This document shows, in pieces, positions 1-25,300 of a stretch of 64,000 nucleotides of DNA. Position 1 is the first letter of the stretch. Each line of letters starts with the position of its first letter. The notes beneath the pieces were generated by a model. It made no database searches. It worked only from the letters and a program-made list of their open reading frames with translations, and was not told where the DNA came from. Source of the DNA: Acridotheres tristis (lineage: Eukaryota > Chordata > Aves > Passeriformes > Sturnidae); NCBI GenBank assembly GCA_037013685.1, contig CM072897.1, forward strand, positions 18,984,143-19,048,142, given 5' to 3'. The translations under genes and the position numbers were made by a program.

Positions 1-260
1 CCCATCTCCAGTTGTTCCTCATCCCAATCTTGATCCCAATCCCATCTCCAGGGATTTCCTCAGGCCAATCCCATCTCCAAAACTTCCTGGCCCCAATCCC
101 TGCCCAGATCCCATCTCCACGTGTTCCTCATCCCGATCCTGGCCCTGATCCCATCTCCATGGATTCCCTCATCCCAATCCTGACCCCAACCCCATCTCCA
201 GGGATTCCCACACCCCGATCCCATCCCCAGAGGTTTCCCAACCCCGATCCCAAGCCGGAT
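1..260. repeat. Minisatellite, about 36-bp unit, cut by window edge
   Basis: Tandem units containing ATCCCATCTCCAGGGATTCC with variable spacing. No gene seen. Confidence 0.7.
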
Positions 261-1990
261 CCCACCTCCAGGAGGGCTTTTCCCTCTGACCCCATAGATT
301 GGTCCCCCAGGGTTGGTTTTGGAAGGAAAGTGGGATTTGGGAATTCCATGGGGTTCTGGGAATTTACAATTCTGTATGGAATTTTGTGCTGGGAGATGTC
401 AGAATTCCCAGGAATGCCTCCCTTTGGCGGGGCTGGATTTGGGATTGGGGAGATTCCGGGGGTTGAGAATCCCGAGATTTCATGGGACAGAGGAGGAATT
501 CTACTGGGATGGGTTTGGAATGGAAATGGGATTGGGAATGGGAATGGGGTGGGATTGTGGTGGGATTGGGATGGGATTTATAGGATTTGGATTTTATTTG
601 GAATCAGGATTGGGATGGGATTGATGGGATTGGAAATGGAATTGGGATAGGATTGGGATGGGATTGATGGGGTTGGGAATGGGATTGGGATGGGATTGGG
701 ATTGGGAATGGAACTGGGATTGGAATAGGATTGGATTGGGATGGGATTGATGGGGTTGGGAATGGGATGCGATGGGATTGATGGGATTAGGAATAGGAAT
801 GGAATTGGGAATGAGATTGAGATGGGTTTGATGGGATGGGACGCCAGAATCCCTTCACTCCGGGTGTCCCCATTCCCATTCCCATTCCCATTCCCATCCC
901 CATTCCCATTCCCATCCCCACTCCCACTCCCACTCCCACTCCCCTTCCCATTCCCACTCCCATTCCCATTCCCATTCCCATCCCCATTCCCATCCCCATT
1001 CCCATCCCCATTCCCATTCCCATTCCCATCCCCATTCCCATTCCCATTCCCATCCCCACTCCCACTCCCACTCCCATTCCCATTCCCATTCCCATTCCCA
1101 TTCCCATCCCCATTCCCATTCCCATCCCCATTCCCACTCCCACTCCCATTCCCATTCCCAATCCCATCCCCATTCCCATCCCCATCCCCATTCCCATCCC
1201 CATCCCCATCCCCATTCCCATTCCCATGGCTCCTGTCCTCCCCTGCTCCTGCTTTTCCTCGGCTCCCTGTGGGATTTTCCCCCTGATCCCGGCACTCCTG
1301 CACAACCAGGGGCTGATTATCCCAATTTTCCCTGGGAACAGACAGAAATCTCCTCTGGCAGCTCCCGGGGCTTCCAGAGGGGCCGGGTGGGAAAACCAAA
1401 CCTTTTCCTGCTGGGATTGTCCCAATCCGGGGACGATTTTCCTTGGATTTCTGGGAAGCAGGAAAATGCTGGCTCAGCAAAACCCCCAGGAATTTGGGGT
1501 GGGGACAATTCCAGAGGTGGGGATCCCAGATCCCGATATCCCACGAATTCCAGAGGTTTGAACCCCAAAAGGAGGCGTAAGATCCTATAAAAACCACGGG
1601 GCCATCCCAGGGCGAAATCCAGAGGGAAAGGGGAAAATCCAAATCCCATAAAACTCCCCGTTGGTCCGGGAGTCGGATTTCGCTCCGGAGCTTCCAAGAA
1701 TTCCTTATAAACAACAGCAGGGAGGGAAAAAAGTTTCTGAAATGACGGAAAACGTTCCCTTGGCTGGCCCGGGGTGGTTTTCCATGTTTTTTTTTTTTTT
1801 TGTTAAGGATTTTTTTAAGGGATGGGGGAGAAGTTTTTCCGAGCTCTCCCGGTTGTTTTTTGGGTTTTTTTTGGGTCCCCCTTGGGAATTACATCAGTGG
1901 GAATGGGGCAGGAAATGAGCTCCAAAGGAATGACGTGATCCCTCCCGGGAAGGCAGGCCCAGAAACAAGGAGGCATTGTTCTCCTTTCCA
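260..1990. repeat. GGGATTGGGAT and CCCATT arrays with short low-repeat flanks
   Basis: 490-835 is GGGATTGGGATGGGATT-type. 865-1228 is a nearly pure hexamer array of CCCATT, CCCATC and CCCACT, whose minus strand has G-triplets every six bases. 1230-1990 is mostly low-repeat with a poly-T run near 1788. No exon is recognised. Confidence 0.75.
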
Positions 1991-1991
1991 G

Positions 1992-3660
1992 GGAAAAACG
2001 GGGAAAAAATGGGGAAAAAATGGGGGAAAAATGGGGGAAAATGGAAAAATGGGGGGAAACAGGGAGAAATGGAAAAATGAGGGGAAATGGGGAAAACGGG
2101 GGAAAATGGGGAAAATCAGGGGAAATGGGAAAAATGGAGGGGAAAATGGAAGAAAATGGGAAAAACGGGGAAATAGAGACAAGGGGAAATGGGGGGAACA
2201 GGGAGAAATGGAAAAATGGGGAGAAATGGGAAAAAATGGGGGAAATGGGGGAAAACAGGGAATACCAGGGGAAAATGGGGAAAAATGGGGAAAAATGGGG
2301 GAAAATGAGGGGGGAAATGGAAGAAAATGTGAAAAATGGGAAAATAGAGAAAAGGGAAAATGGGGGAAATGGGGAAAAACAGGGAAAAATGGGGAAAACC
2401 AGGGAAAATGGGAAAAATGGAGGGGGAAACGGAAGAAAATGTTAAAAACAGGAAAATAGAGAAAAGGGAAAATGGGGGAAACAGGGAGAAATGGAAAAAT
2501 GAGGGGAAATGGGGAAAAACAGGAAAAAATGGGGGAAATGGGGGAAAACAGGGAAAAACGGGGAAAAATGGGGGAAAATGAGGAAAACCTGGGAAAATGG
2601 GAAAAATGGGGGGGAAATGGAAGAAAATGTGAAAAACGGGGAAATGGGGGGAAATGAGGGAAACAGGGAAAAACAGGGGAAAATGGGGGAAAATGAGGAA
2701 AACCTGGGAAAATGGAGGGGAAAATGGAAGAAAATGTGAAAAACAGGAAAATGGGGGGAAATGGGGAAAAACAGGGAAAAACGGGGGGAAATGGGGGAAA
2801 AATAGGAAAAAGGGGAAAATGGGGAAAAATGGAGGAAAACGAGGGAGAAATGGGGGAAAATGGGGAAAAATAGGGAAAATGGGGAAAATGGGGAAAATGG
2901 GGGAAAAATGAGAAAAAGGGAAAAATGGGGGGAAATGGAGGAAAACAAGGGAGAAATGGGGAAAACGGGGGGAAATGGGGGAAAATGGGGAAAAACAGAG
3001 AAAAACAGGGAAAAACAGGGGGAAAATGGGAGGAAAAGGGGAAAATGGAAAAACAGGGAAAAGTGGGGAAAACCAGGGTAAAACGGGGGGAAACGGGGAG
3101 AAATGGAAAAATTGGGGGAAATGGGGAAAAATGGAGAAATGGGAAAACAGGGGGAAGTGGGGAAAAACAAGGAAAGGGGGAAAAATGGGCAGAAACAGGG
3201 GGAAATTAGGAAAAACTGGGGAAATGGGCAGAAATGGGGAAAACGAACAGAGGAAAAACAAAAAAAATTGGGAAAACCAGGAAAACAGGGAAAAACAGGG
3301 AAAAACAGAGGAAAATGGGGGGAAATGGGGAAAACAGGGAAAAATAGACAAAACCAGGGAAAAATGGGGAAAATGAGGAAAAACTGGGGAAAACTGGGGA
3401 AAACTGGGGAAAACTGGGGAAAACTGGGGAAAACTGGGGAAAAACAGGGGAAAATGAGGAAAAATGGGGGGAAATGGGGAAAACCAGGGAAAAACTTGGG
3501 AAAATGGGGGAAAACAGGGAGAAATGGGGAAAAACGGGGAAAATGGGGAAAAATGGAAGAATGAAGAAAAACAGGGAAAAACAGGGGGAAATGGATGAAA
3601 AATGGGAGAAATGGGGAAAAAGAGAGAAAAATGAGGAAAACCGGGGGAAACTGGGAATTG
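1992..3660 (+). repeat. GGGGAAAAATGGGG array, 1.7 kb
   Basis: Irregular tandem repeat of GGGGAAAAATGGGGGAAA-type units, almost all purine on the plus strand except one T or C per unit. Long open frames on both strands here are artefacts of the repeat. Confidence 0.85.
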
Positions 3661-4850
3661 GATCAGGAAATGGCACCATGGGGAAGGAGGGGGATCCTGG
3701 GGGGGATGGGAAGGGGTGGGAATGGAGTTGGGAATGAGATTGGGATGGGGATTATGGGAATGAGGTTGGGAATGGGGATTTTGGGAATGAGGAGAGGGAC
3801 AGGGAGAGGATGGGAATGAGGATTTTGGGAATGGGGATTTGGGGAATGGGATGGAGATTTGGGGAATGGGATGAGATGAGGATAGGAATGGGAATGGGGT
3901 TGGGAATGGGGATAGGGATGAAGATGATGGGGATAGGAATGGGAATAGGGATAGAGATGGGAATAGAGATTATGGGAATGGGGAGAGGGATGGGGATTTT
4001 GGGAATGGGCTGGGGATGGGAATGGGAACAGGGATGGGGATGGAAATGGGAGTTGGGAATGGGCTGGGGATAGGGATGGGAATGGGAATGGGAATGGGAA
4101 TGGGAATGGGAATGGGAATGGGAATGGGAATGGGAATGGGAATGGGAATGGGGATGGGAACGGGAGTTGGGAATAGGGATGGGGATGGGGATTTTGGGAA
4201 TGGGCTGGGGATGGGAATAGGGATGAGAATGGGGATGGGAATTTGGATGGGGCTGGAGATTTTGGGAATGGGATGGAGGCAGAAACACGGATAAGGATGG
4301 GTGTGATAGGGATGGGAATGGGGATAGGGATAGGAATTGAGATTATTGGGATAGGAACAGGGATAGGGATGGGGACAGGGAGGCAGAAGGATGGGGACTG
4401 GAACAGGGTTGGGATAAAGATTATGGGAATGGGATGGAGATGATGGGAATGGGGATTATGGAAATGGAGTTTATGGGAATGTGGATTATGGGAATGTGGA
4501 GAGGAACAGGATGGGGATTATGGGAATGAAGATTATTGGGTTAGGAAAAGGGATAGAGATGGGAATGGGGATTTTGGGAATGGGGATAGGGATGGGGATG
4601 AAGATTATTGGGATAGGAAGATAGGGATAGGGATAGGGATAGGGATAGGGATAGGGATAGGGATAGGGATAGGGATGTGGATTTGGGGAATGGGGATGGG
4701 GATAAAGACTGTGGGTATGGGATGGGAACAAGGATAGGGATGGGGAAGAAGTTTAGGGAATGGGGTAAGGATGGGGATGGGGATGGGATAAGGATGGGAT
4801 TGGGATGGGGATGGAAATGAGGTGGGGATGGGAATGGGGATGGGGCAGGG
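3660..4850 (+). repeat. GGGAATGGGGAT-type array
   Basis: G-rich units of 6-30 bases. A pure GGGAAT run lies at 4077-4150 and a GGGATA run at 4620-4675. Spaced G-triplets make quadruplex formation likely. Confidence 0.8.
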
Positions 4851-5400
4851 AGAAGGGAAACTGAGGCACGGAGCACCTGGTGAGCATCCCCCTCATCCTG
4901 ATCCTTCCCGAGGCGCTGATTCCAGGACAATTCCAGGTGCTGGAGGAGCCTTTGGGAAAGGGGCAGAATTCCAGCTCCATAAATTCGGGAAACCGAGGCA
5001 GCCCTGCCTGCCCCTGCATCCCTGTGTCCATCCCAGCTCTTCCCAATGGCACGGAATTGTCTGGAATTTCAGGAAAGGAGGGATACAGGCAGGGATAACG
5101 CCGCGTTTTGGGGTGAAAAGCCGGGACTAGGGCAGGGAATCGGGATCCTGCTATTCCAGGGATTGTCACCGATTGTCCCCGCGTGTCACGGGGACTCATC
5201 CCAGGGCCGGGACTGGGAATGGCTTCCAGGGGAGCGGCCGGAGCGGGAAATGGAGGCTTGGGATGTGCCAGAGGGGCCGCGGGCAGGAGGAGGGGAGGGG
5301 AGGGCGGATTTTCCAGCTGGAAATTGGAAAAACTTGGCGGGACACGGAATTTCCCCGCTGGGCTGCCGGGAGGAGGGGCCCTGGCCCCGACCGATCCCTG
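4850..5400. other. Low-repeat, GC-rich interval, no gene recognised
   Basis: One of few non-repetitive stretches left of LOXL1 exon 2. No frame resembles the LOXL1 propeptide or any other family I know. It may be intron 1 of LOXL1. Confidence 0.4.
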
Positions 5401-5885
5401 TCCCCAGGGATGTCCCCGTGGGCATTCCCAGATCCCGTGTCCCCGATCCCTGTCCCCAGGGATGTCCCCGTGCTCATTCCCAGATCCCGTGTCCCCGATC
5501 CCTGTCCCCAGGGATGTCCCCGTGCTCATTCCCAGATCCCGTGTCCCCGATCCCCGTCCCCAGGGATGTCCCCGTGGGCATTCCCAGATCCCGTGTCCCC
5601 GATCCCTGTCCCCAGGGATGTCCCCGTGCTCATTCCCAGATCCCGTGTCCCCGATCCCTGTCCCCAGGGATGTCCCCGTGGGCATTCCCAGATCCCGTGT
5701 CCCCGATCCCTGTCCCCAGGGATGTCCCCGTGCTCATTCCCAGATCCCGTGTCCCCGATCCCCGCCCCCAGCGCTGTCCCCGGGCGCATTCGCAGATCCC
5801 GTGTCCCCAATCCCCCCCCGGTCCCCTGGGCATCCCAGATCCCGTGTCCCCGATCCCTGTCCCCAGGGATGTCCCCGTGCTCATT
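5400..5885 (+). repeat. Minisatellite of about 54-60 bp in presumed LOXL1 intron 1
   Basis: About eight units containing GATGTCCCCGTG, CATTCCCAGATCCCGTG and GATCCCTGTCCCCAGG. Confidence 0.8.
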
Positions 5886-6525
5886 CCCAGACCCCAAACG
5901 TGTCCAGGCCTCCCGGAGCTGTGTCCCCAATCCCAGGGGATGTCCCTGTCCCCAGTCCTTGTCCCTAGGGGCTGTCCCTGTGCTCAGGGATGTCCCCATT
6001 TTCCCAGCAGTTGTCCTGGATCTGATCCCAGATGTCCCCAGTCCCTGTGCCCGTTTTCCCAGCAGATCTCCTGGATTTGATCCTGGATTTCCCCAGTCCC
6101 CGCCCCCTTTTTCCTAGCTGGTCCTCCCGGATCTGATCCTGGATGTCCCCAATCCCTGTCCCCAATCCTTGTCCCTATTTTCCTGGCACCTCCCCAGATC
6201 CCAACTGCGTCCAGGCCTCCAGGAGCTGTGTCCCCATGGGGTGTCCCCAGTCCCTATTCCCAATCCCTGTCCCCATTTTCCTGGCAGGTCTCTGAAATCT
6301 GATCCAGGATTTCCCCAATCCCTGTCCCGTTTTCCCGGCAGATCTCCCGGATCTGATCCCAGATGTCCCCAGTCCTTGTCCCCAATCCCTGTCCCGTTTT
6401 CCCGGCAGATCTCCCGGATCTGATCCCAGATGTCCCCAATCCCTGTCCCGTTTTCCCGGCAGATCTCCCGGATCTGATCCCAGATGTCCCCAATCCCTGT
6501 CCCCAATCCCTGTCCCGTTTTCCCG
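5885..6525 (+). repeat. Tandem copies of the LOXL1 exon 2 acceptor edge
   Basis: About eight units resemble the start of exon 2. The CCGGCAGATCTCCCGGATCT core recurs at about 6340, 6408 and 6462, with weaker copies near 6003, 6057, 6111, 6185 and 6281. The copies near 5895 and 6195 instead match the later exon segment GTCCAGGCCTCC. Confidence 0.75.
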
Positions 6526-6529
6526 GCAG

Positions 6530-20452
<13,923 letters not shown>

Positions 20453-20543
20453 TGGCAGCCGAATTCCAGGAATGTCACCCGTCCCCTTTTCCGGGAAGTT
20501 CCCGAGGTGGCTCCGACACGTTCCCAAAATTCCCCCTTTTCCC

Positions 20544-20549
20544 AATAAA
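20544..20549 (+). promoter_or_regulatory. LOXL1: LOXL1 polyadenylation signal AATAAA
   Basis: AATAAA lies 92 bases after the LOXL1 stop codon in low-repeat sequence. It is the first such hexamer downstream on this strand, so it is the likely proximal poly(A) signal. A more distal site is not excluded. Confidence 0.6.
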
Positions 20550-20839
20550 AAGCGGGGAAGCCACGAGGACTCTTTGGAATCTTTTTTATCCCAAATTTTC
20601 CCATTATTTCCCAGTTTCCCCATATTTTCTGAGGGAATCCAAGGCTGAAATTAAAACAGGGACCACCCCAACGCTCCATAAAATCCTCATGATCCTAAAA
20701 ATCCTTGGGAATTTTTGGGAATGTTCCCAGGGAGGGGGAAAGAAACAGCTCTGGGAATTTTGGGAGGGAAATCCCACAAAGTTTTTAGGGAATTTTTCTG
20801 GTTTCTCACCTTTTCGAAAGCCGGAGAGAGCGGAAGTTG

Positions 20840-22120
20840 GGATTTGGGAATTTTGGGGCTGGGAATGGGGACAGTGGGAATGGAATGGGGACACTGGGAT
20901 GGGAATGGGGACACTGGGATGGGACATTGAGATGGGAATGGGACACTGGAAATGGGGACAGTGGGAATGGGGGAAATGGAAATGGAATGGGGACATCTGG
21001 ATGGGAATGGGGGCATGGGGAATGGGAATGGGGAATGGGAATGGAATGGGGACACTGGGAATGGTAATGGGGACAGTGACAATGGGAATGAGGACACTGG
21101 GAATGGAATGGGGACATCGGGATGGGAATGGGGATATTGGGAATGAGGAGGGGGACATGGCGAATGGGGACACTGGGATTGGGAATGGGGACACTGGGAT
21201 TGGGAATGGGAACACCAGGAATGGTAATGGGGACAGTGACAATGGGAATGAGGACACTGGGAATGGGAACAGTGGGAATGGGGAAAATGGAAATGGAATG
21301 GGGATATCTGGATGGGAATGGGGACATTGGGAATGAGAATAGGGACATGGGGAATGGGAATGGGGACACTGGGATGGGGACAGTGGGAATGGGAATGGGG
21401 ACATCCGGATGGGAATGGGGACATTGGGAATGAGGAGGGGGATATGGGGAATGGGAATGGGGACACTGGAAATGGAGACATTGGGAATGGAATGGAGACA
21501 CCAGGATGGGAATGAGGACACTGGAAATGGGGACACTGGGATTGGGAATGGGGACAGTGGGAATGGAAAGGAGACATCGGGATGGGGATGGGGACATGGG
21601 GAATGGGGACACTGGAAATGGGGACACTGGGAATGGAATGGGGACATCCAGATGGGAACGAGGGCATTGGGAATGAGGATGGGACATGGGGAATGGGAAT
21701 GGGGACACTGGGATGGGGACAGTGGGAATGGAGACATTGGGAATGGAATGGGGACATTGGGGTGGGGATGGGGACATGGGGAATGGGAATGGGGACACTG
21801 GAAATGGGGACACTGGGATTGGGAACAGGGACATTAGGAATGGAAAGGAGACATCGGGATGGGAATGGGGACATTGGGAATGAGGATGGGGACATTGGGA
21901 ACGGGAATGGGGACACTGGGATGGGAATGGGGATACCGGAAATAGGGACAGTGGGATGGGAATGGGGACAGTGGGAATGGGAACAATGGGAATGGGGACA
22001 TTAGGACAGGGGATACTGGGAATGGAATGGGGCCATTGGCATGGGAATGGGGACACCGGAAATGGGGACAGTGGGAATGGGAATGGGGACACTGGGGATG
22101 GGGACACTGGGACAGGACTG
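20840..22120 (+). repeat. GGGAATGGGGACACTGGG array between LOXL1 and ZP3
   Basis: G-rich tandem units of 12-30 bases in the convergent intergenic region. No gene seen. Confidence 0.85.
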
Positions 22121-22186
22121 GTGACCCTGCCTGCCCCATTCCCGGGATTCCCCCCCAGAGTGACCCCTCGGACACCGTTTGTCCTT

Positions 22187-22360
22187 GTGGGATTCATCAG
22201 GAATCCCATTGATCTTTCTGGGATTTATTGGGAATTCCGTTGTTCCTTGTGGGATTTATTTGGAATCCGGTTGATTATTCTGGGATTTATTGGGAATTCC
22301 ATCGATCTTTCCGGGATTTATTGGGAATTCCATCGATCTTTCTGGGATTTATTGGGAATT
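22187..22360 (-). repeat. 31-bp tandem repeat of the ZP3 coding end, stop and poly(A) signal
   Basis: TTTATT (AATAAA on the minus strand) occurs at 22224, 22255, 22286, 22317 and 22348, exactly 31 bases apart. Most copies also keep GGAATTCCCAATAA, the last codons and stop of ZP3. A degenerate sixth copy lies near 22190. Confidence 0.9.
22348..22353 (-). promoter_or_regulatory. ZP3: ZP3 poly(A) signal AATAAA overlapping the stop codon
   Basis: On the minus strand the coding end reads Asn-Ser-Gln-TAA, and the TAA is the middle of AATAAA. An overlap of stop codon and poly(A) signal with an almost absent 3' UTR is documented for mammalian ZP3 mRNA, so this is probably the working signal. Confidence 0.75.
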
Positions 22361-25300
22361 CCGACGTCTCAGGCCGAGGGCCAGCGCGGCTCCGGCCACG
22401 GCCACCACGGCCACGGCGCAGGCCAGCACTGTCCCCAGGCCCAGCGGTGACACCGCGCCTGCAAAGTGACAGGAAGGGACACAGAGGTGAGCGGGGATTG
22501 TCACCGGTTGAGTGTCACTGATGTCACCGATCAATTGTCACCGATGTCACCGATGTCACCGATGTCACCTCAGGACACTCACCCGGGTGGCTCTCGGGGC
22601 GCTGGCCCCGCGGGTCACTGGAGAGCAGCACTGGCCCGATGACAACATCGGCTTCGGAGGTGGCACCTGGGGACACAGGGGACAGTGAGGGGACAGTGAG
22701 GGACAGTGACAGTTAGGGGACCAGTGAGGGGACAGCAAAGGACAAGGAGGGACAATGAGGAGGGATCACCCCGTCCCCATTGTCCCCATGGCCCCTCTGT
22801 CCCTGGGATCCCCACTGTCCCCATTCCCTGTCCCCATGTCCCCCTGTCCTTGTGTCCCTATATCCTCCTGTCCCCATGTCCCCCTGTCCCTGTGTCCCCC
22901 ATTCCCTTGTCCCACTGTCCCCCATCCCCCAATGTCCCCATGTCCCTGTGTCCCCCTGTCCCCTCTGTCCCTGGGATCCCCACTGTCCCCATGTCCCCAT
23001 GTCCCCCATCCCCCTGTCCCAATGTCCCCTATCCCTGTGTCCCTCTGTCTCCCTGTCTCTGTGTCCCCCTGTCCCCATGTCCCCCTGTCCCCGTGTCCCC
23101 TCACTGTCGTGTCTCCGGTAGCGGTGGCCGTTCCATGGCTCTGGTGGCCGCAGGCTCCGGGCCAGCGCGGCGCTGCCGCAGTTGCCCAGCTCACAGCAGC
23201 TGCAGATGTCCCTTGTCCCCTCCACGGGCGCCCAGCTGTGACAGGAGGTGACACCGGTCACCCAGTGCCACCAATGGTCGGGAGGTGACATCAGGTGCCA
23301 CCATGGTGGGGAGGTGACACCAATCACCCAGTGCCACCAGGGCAGGGAGGTGACACCAGTCACCCAGTTCCACCATGGTGGGGAGGTGACACTAGTCACC
23401 CAGTGCCACCAGGGCAGGGAGGTGACACTGATGACCTGGTACCACCATGGTGGAGAAGTGACACTGATCACCAGGTGCCATCAGGGCAGGGAGGTGACAC
23501 TGGTCACCCAGTGCCACCAATGGTGGGGAGGTGACACCAATCACCCAAGTGCCACTATGGTGGGGAGGTGACACTGGTCACCAGGTGCCACCAGGGCAGG
23601 GAGGTGACATTGATGACCTGGTGCTACCAGGACAGGGAGGTGACACTGATGACCAGGTGCCACCAGGGCAGGGAGATGACACTGATCACCCAGTGCCACC
23701 ATGGCGGGGCGGTGGCACTGATGACCAGGTGCCACCATGGCGGGGAGGTGACACTGATCACCCAGTGCCACCATGGTGGGGAGGTGACACTGATCACCCA
23801 GTGCCACCATGGTGGGGAGGTGACACTGATGACCAGGTGCCACCATGGCGGGGAGGTGACACTGATGACCAGGTGCCACCATGGCGGGGAGGTGACACTG
23901 ATCACCCAGTGCCACCATGGCGGGGAGGTGACACTGATGACCAGGTGCCACCATGGCGGGGAGGTGACACTGATGACCAGGTGCCACCATGGCGGGGAGG
24001 TGACAGCGCTGTCCCCGCGGTGTCACTCACGTGTTGCGCGCCTTGCTGAAGGAGCAGGCCTTGTTCAGCGCGTCCGGGCTCTGCTCGGCCGGTGTCACCT
24101 TCAGGTGACACGTGATGTAGATCTGCGGGGAGGGGACACTGCTGGGGCCACCGCGGGGTTGGGGACATGGGGGTGTCCCCAGGGTGTCCCCGGGGGTTAC
24201 CAGGCTGCGCGGGTCGCCGGCGAAGCGGAAGGCGTCGATCTGGAAGCGCAGCACGTCCTGCCGGGGACGGGGGGTGACAAAGGCCGAGCTGGTGGCATCG
24301 GAGCGCCCGTCCACCAGGCAGCTGTGGGGACAGCAGGGTCACGCCCCTGGCTGGCACCGAGGTGTCCCCAAGGGGCCCCGGGTCACCCAAGGGAGGGACA
24401 AGGGCTCAGCAGCACCTGGGTGGCTCTCAGATCCCCAAAGTGTCCCCAGATGTCCCCAAACTCACCCATTGAAGTCAATGATGGAGCAATGGGGAGGGAT
24501 GAGGTGTCACCACCATGTCCTAGACCCCAAAGTGTCCCCAAATGTCCCCAAACATCCCCAGGTGTCCTCAAACACACCCATTGCAGTCAACGATGGTGTA
24601 GTAGGGTAGGATGAGCTGCCACCCTCCCCCTGTCCCCAAACTGTCCCCAAATGTCCCCAAACGACCCCGAATGTCCCCAAACGACCCCGAATGTCCCCAT
24701 ACACACCCGTTGAGGTTGATGATGACGTAGTGGGGTGGGGTGAGGTGTCACCCTCCCCCTGACCCCCAAATGTCACCAAGTGTCCCCAAACGACCCCGAA
24801 CATCCCTGCGCATCCCCAAATGTCCCTAAATGTCCCCAAACATCCCCAAATGTCCCCAAACACACCCATTGAAGTCGGTGATGGCGCAGTGGGGCAGGAT
24901 GAGGTGCCACCCTCCCACGGACTCCCAAATGTCCCCAGACTGTCCCCAAGTGTCCCCAAACATCCCCAGATGTCCCCAAAAGTCCCCAGATGTCCCCAGG
25001 GCACACATTGAAGTCGATGATGGTGTAGTGGGGCAGGATGAGGTGCCACCCTCCCCCTGACCCCCAAATGTCCCCAGACTGTCCCCGAATGTCCTCAAGT
25101 GTCCCCAAACATCCCCAGATGTCCCCGAATGTCCCCAGACTGTCCCTGAATGTCCCCAGTGCACCCATTGAAATCAGTGATGGCACAGTGGGGCAGGATG
25201 AGGTGCCACCCTCCCCCGGACCCCCGAATGTCCTCAGACTGTCCCCAAATGTCCCCAAGTGTCCCCAAACATCCCCAGACTGTCCCCAAGTGTCCCCAGA

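Noticed and set aside
4850..5400. LOXL1 exon 1 in the low-repeat interval
   Set aside because: No signal peptide or Gln/Gly/Pro-rich propeptide in any frame, and no convincing donor.
23240..24020. CRISPR-like regular repeat with spacers
   Set aside because: Units of about 36 bases abut with no unique spacers, in a vertebrate intron.
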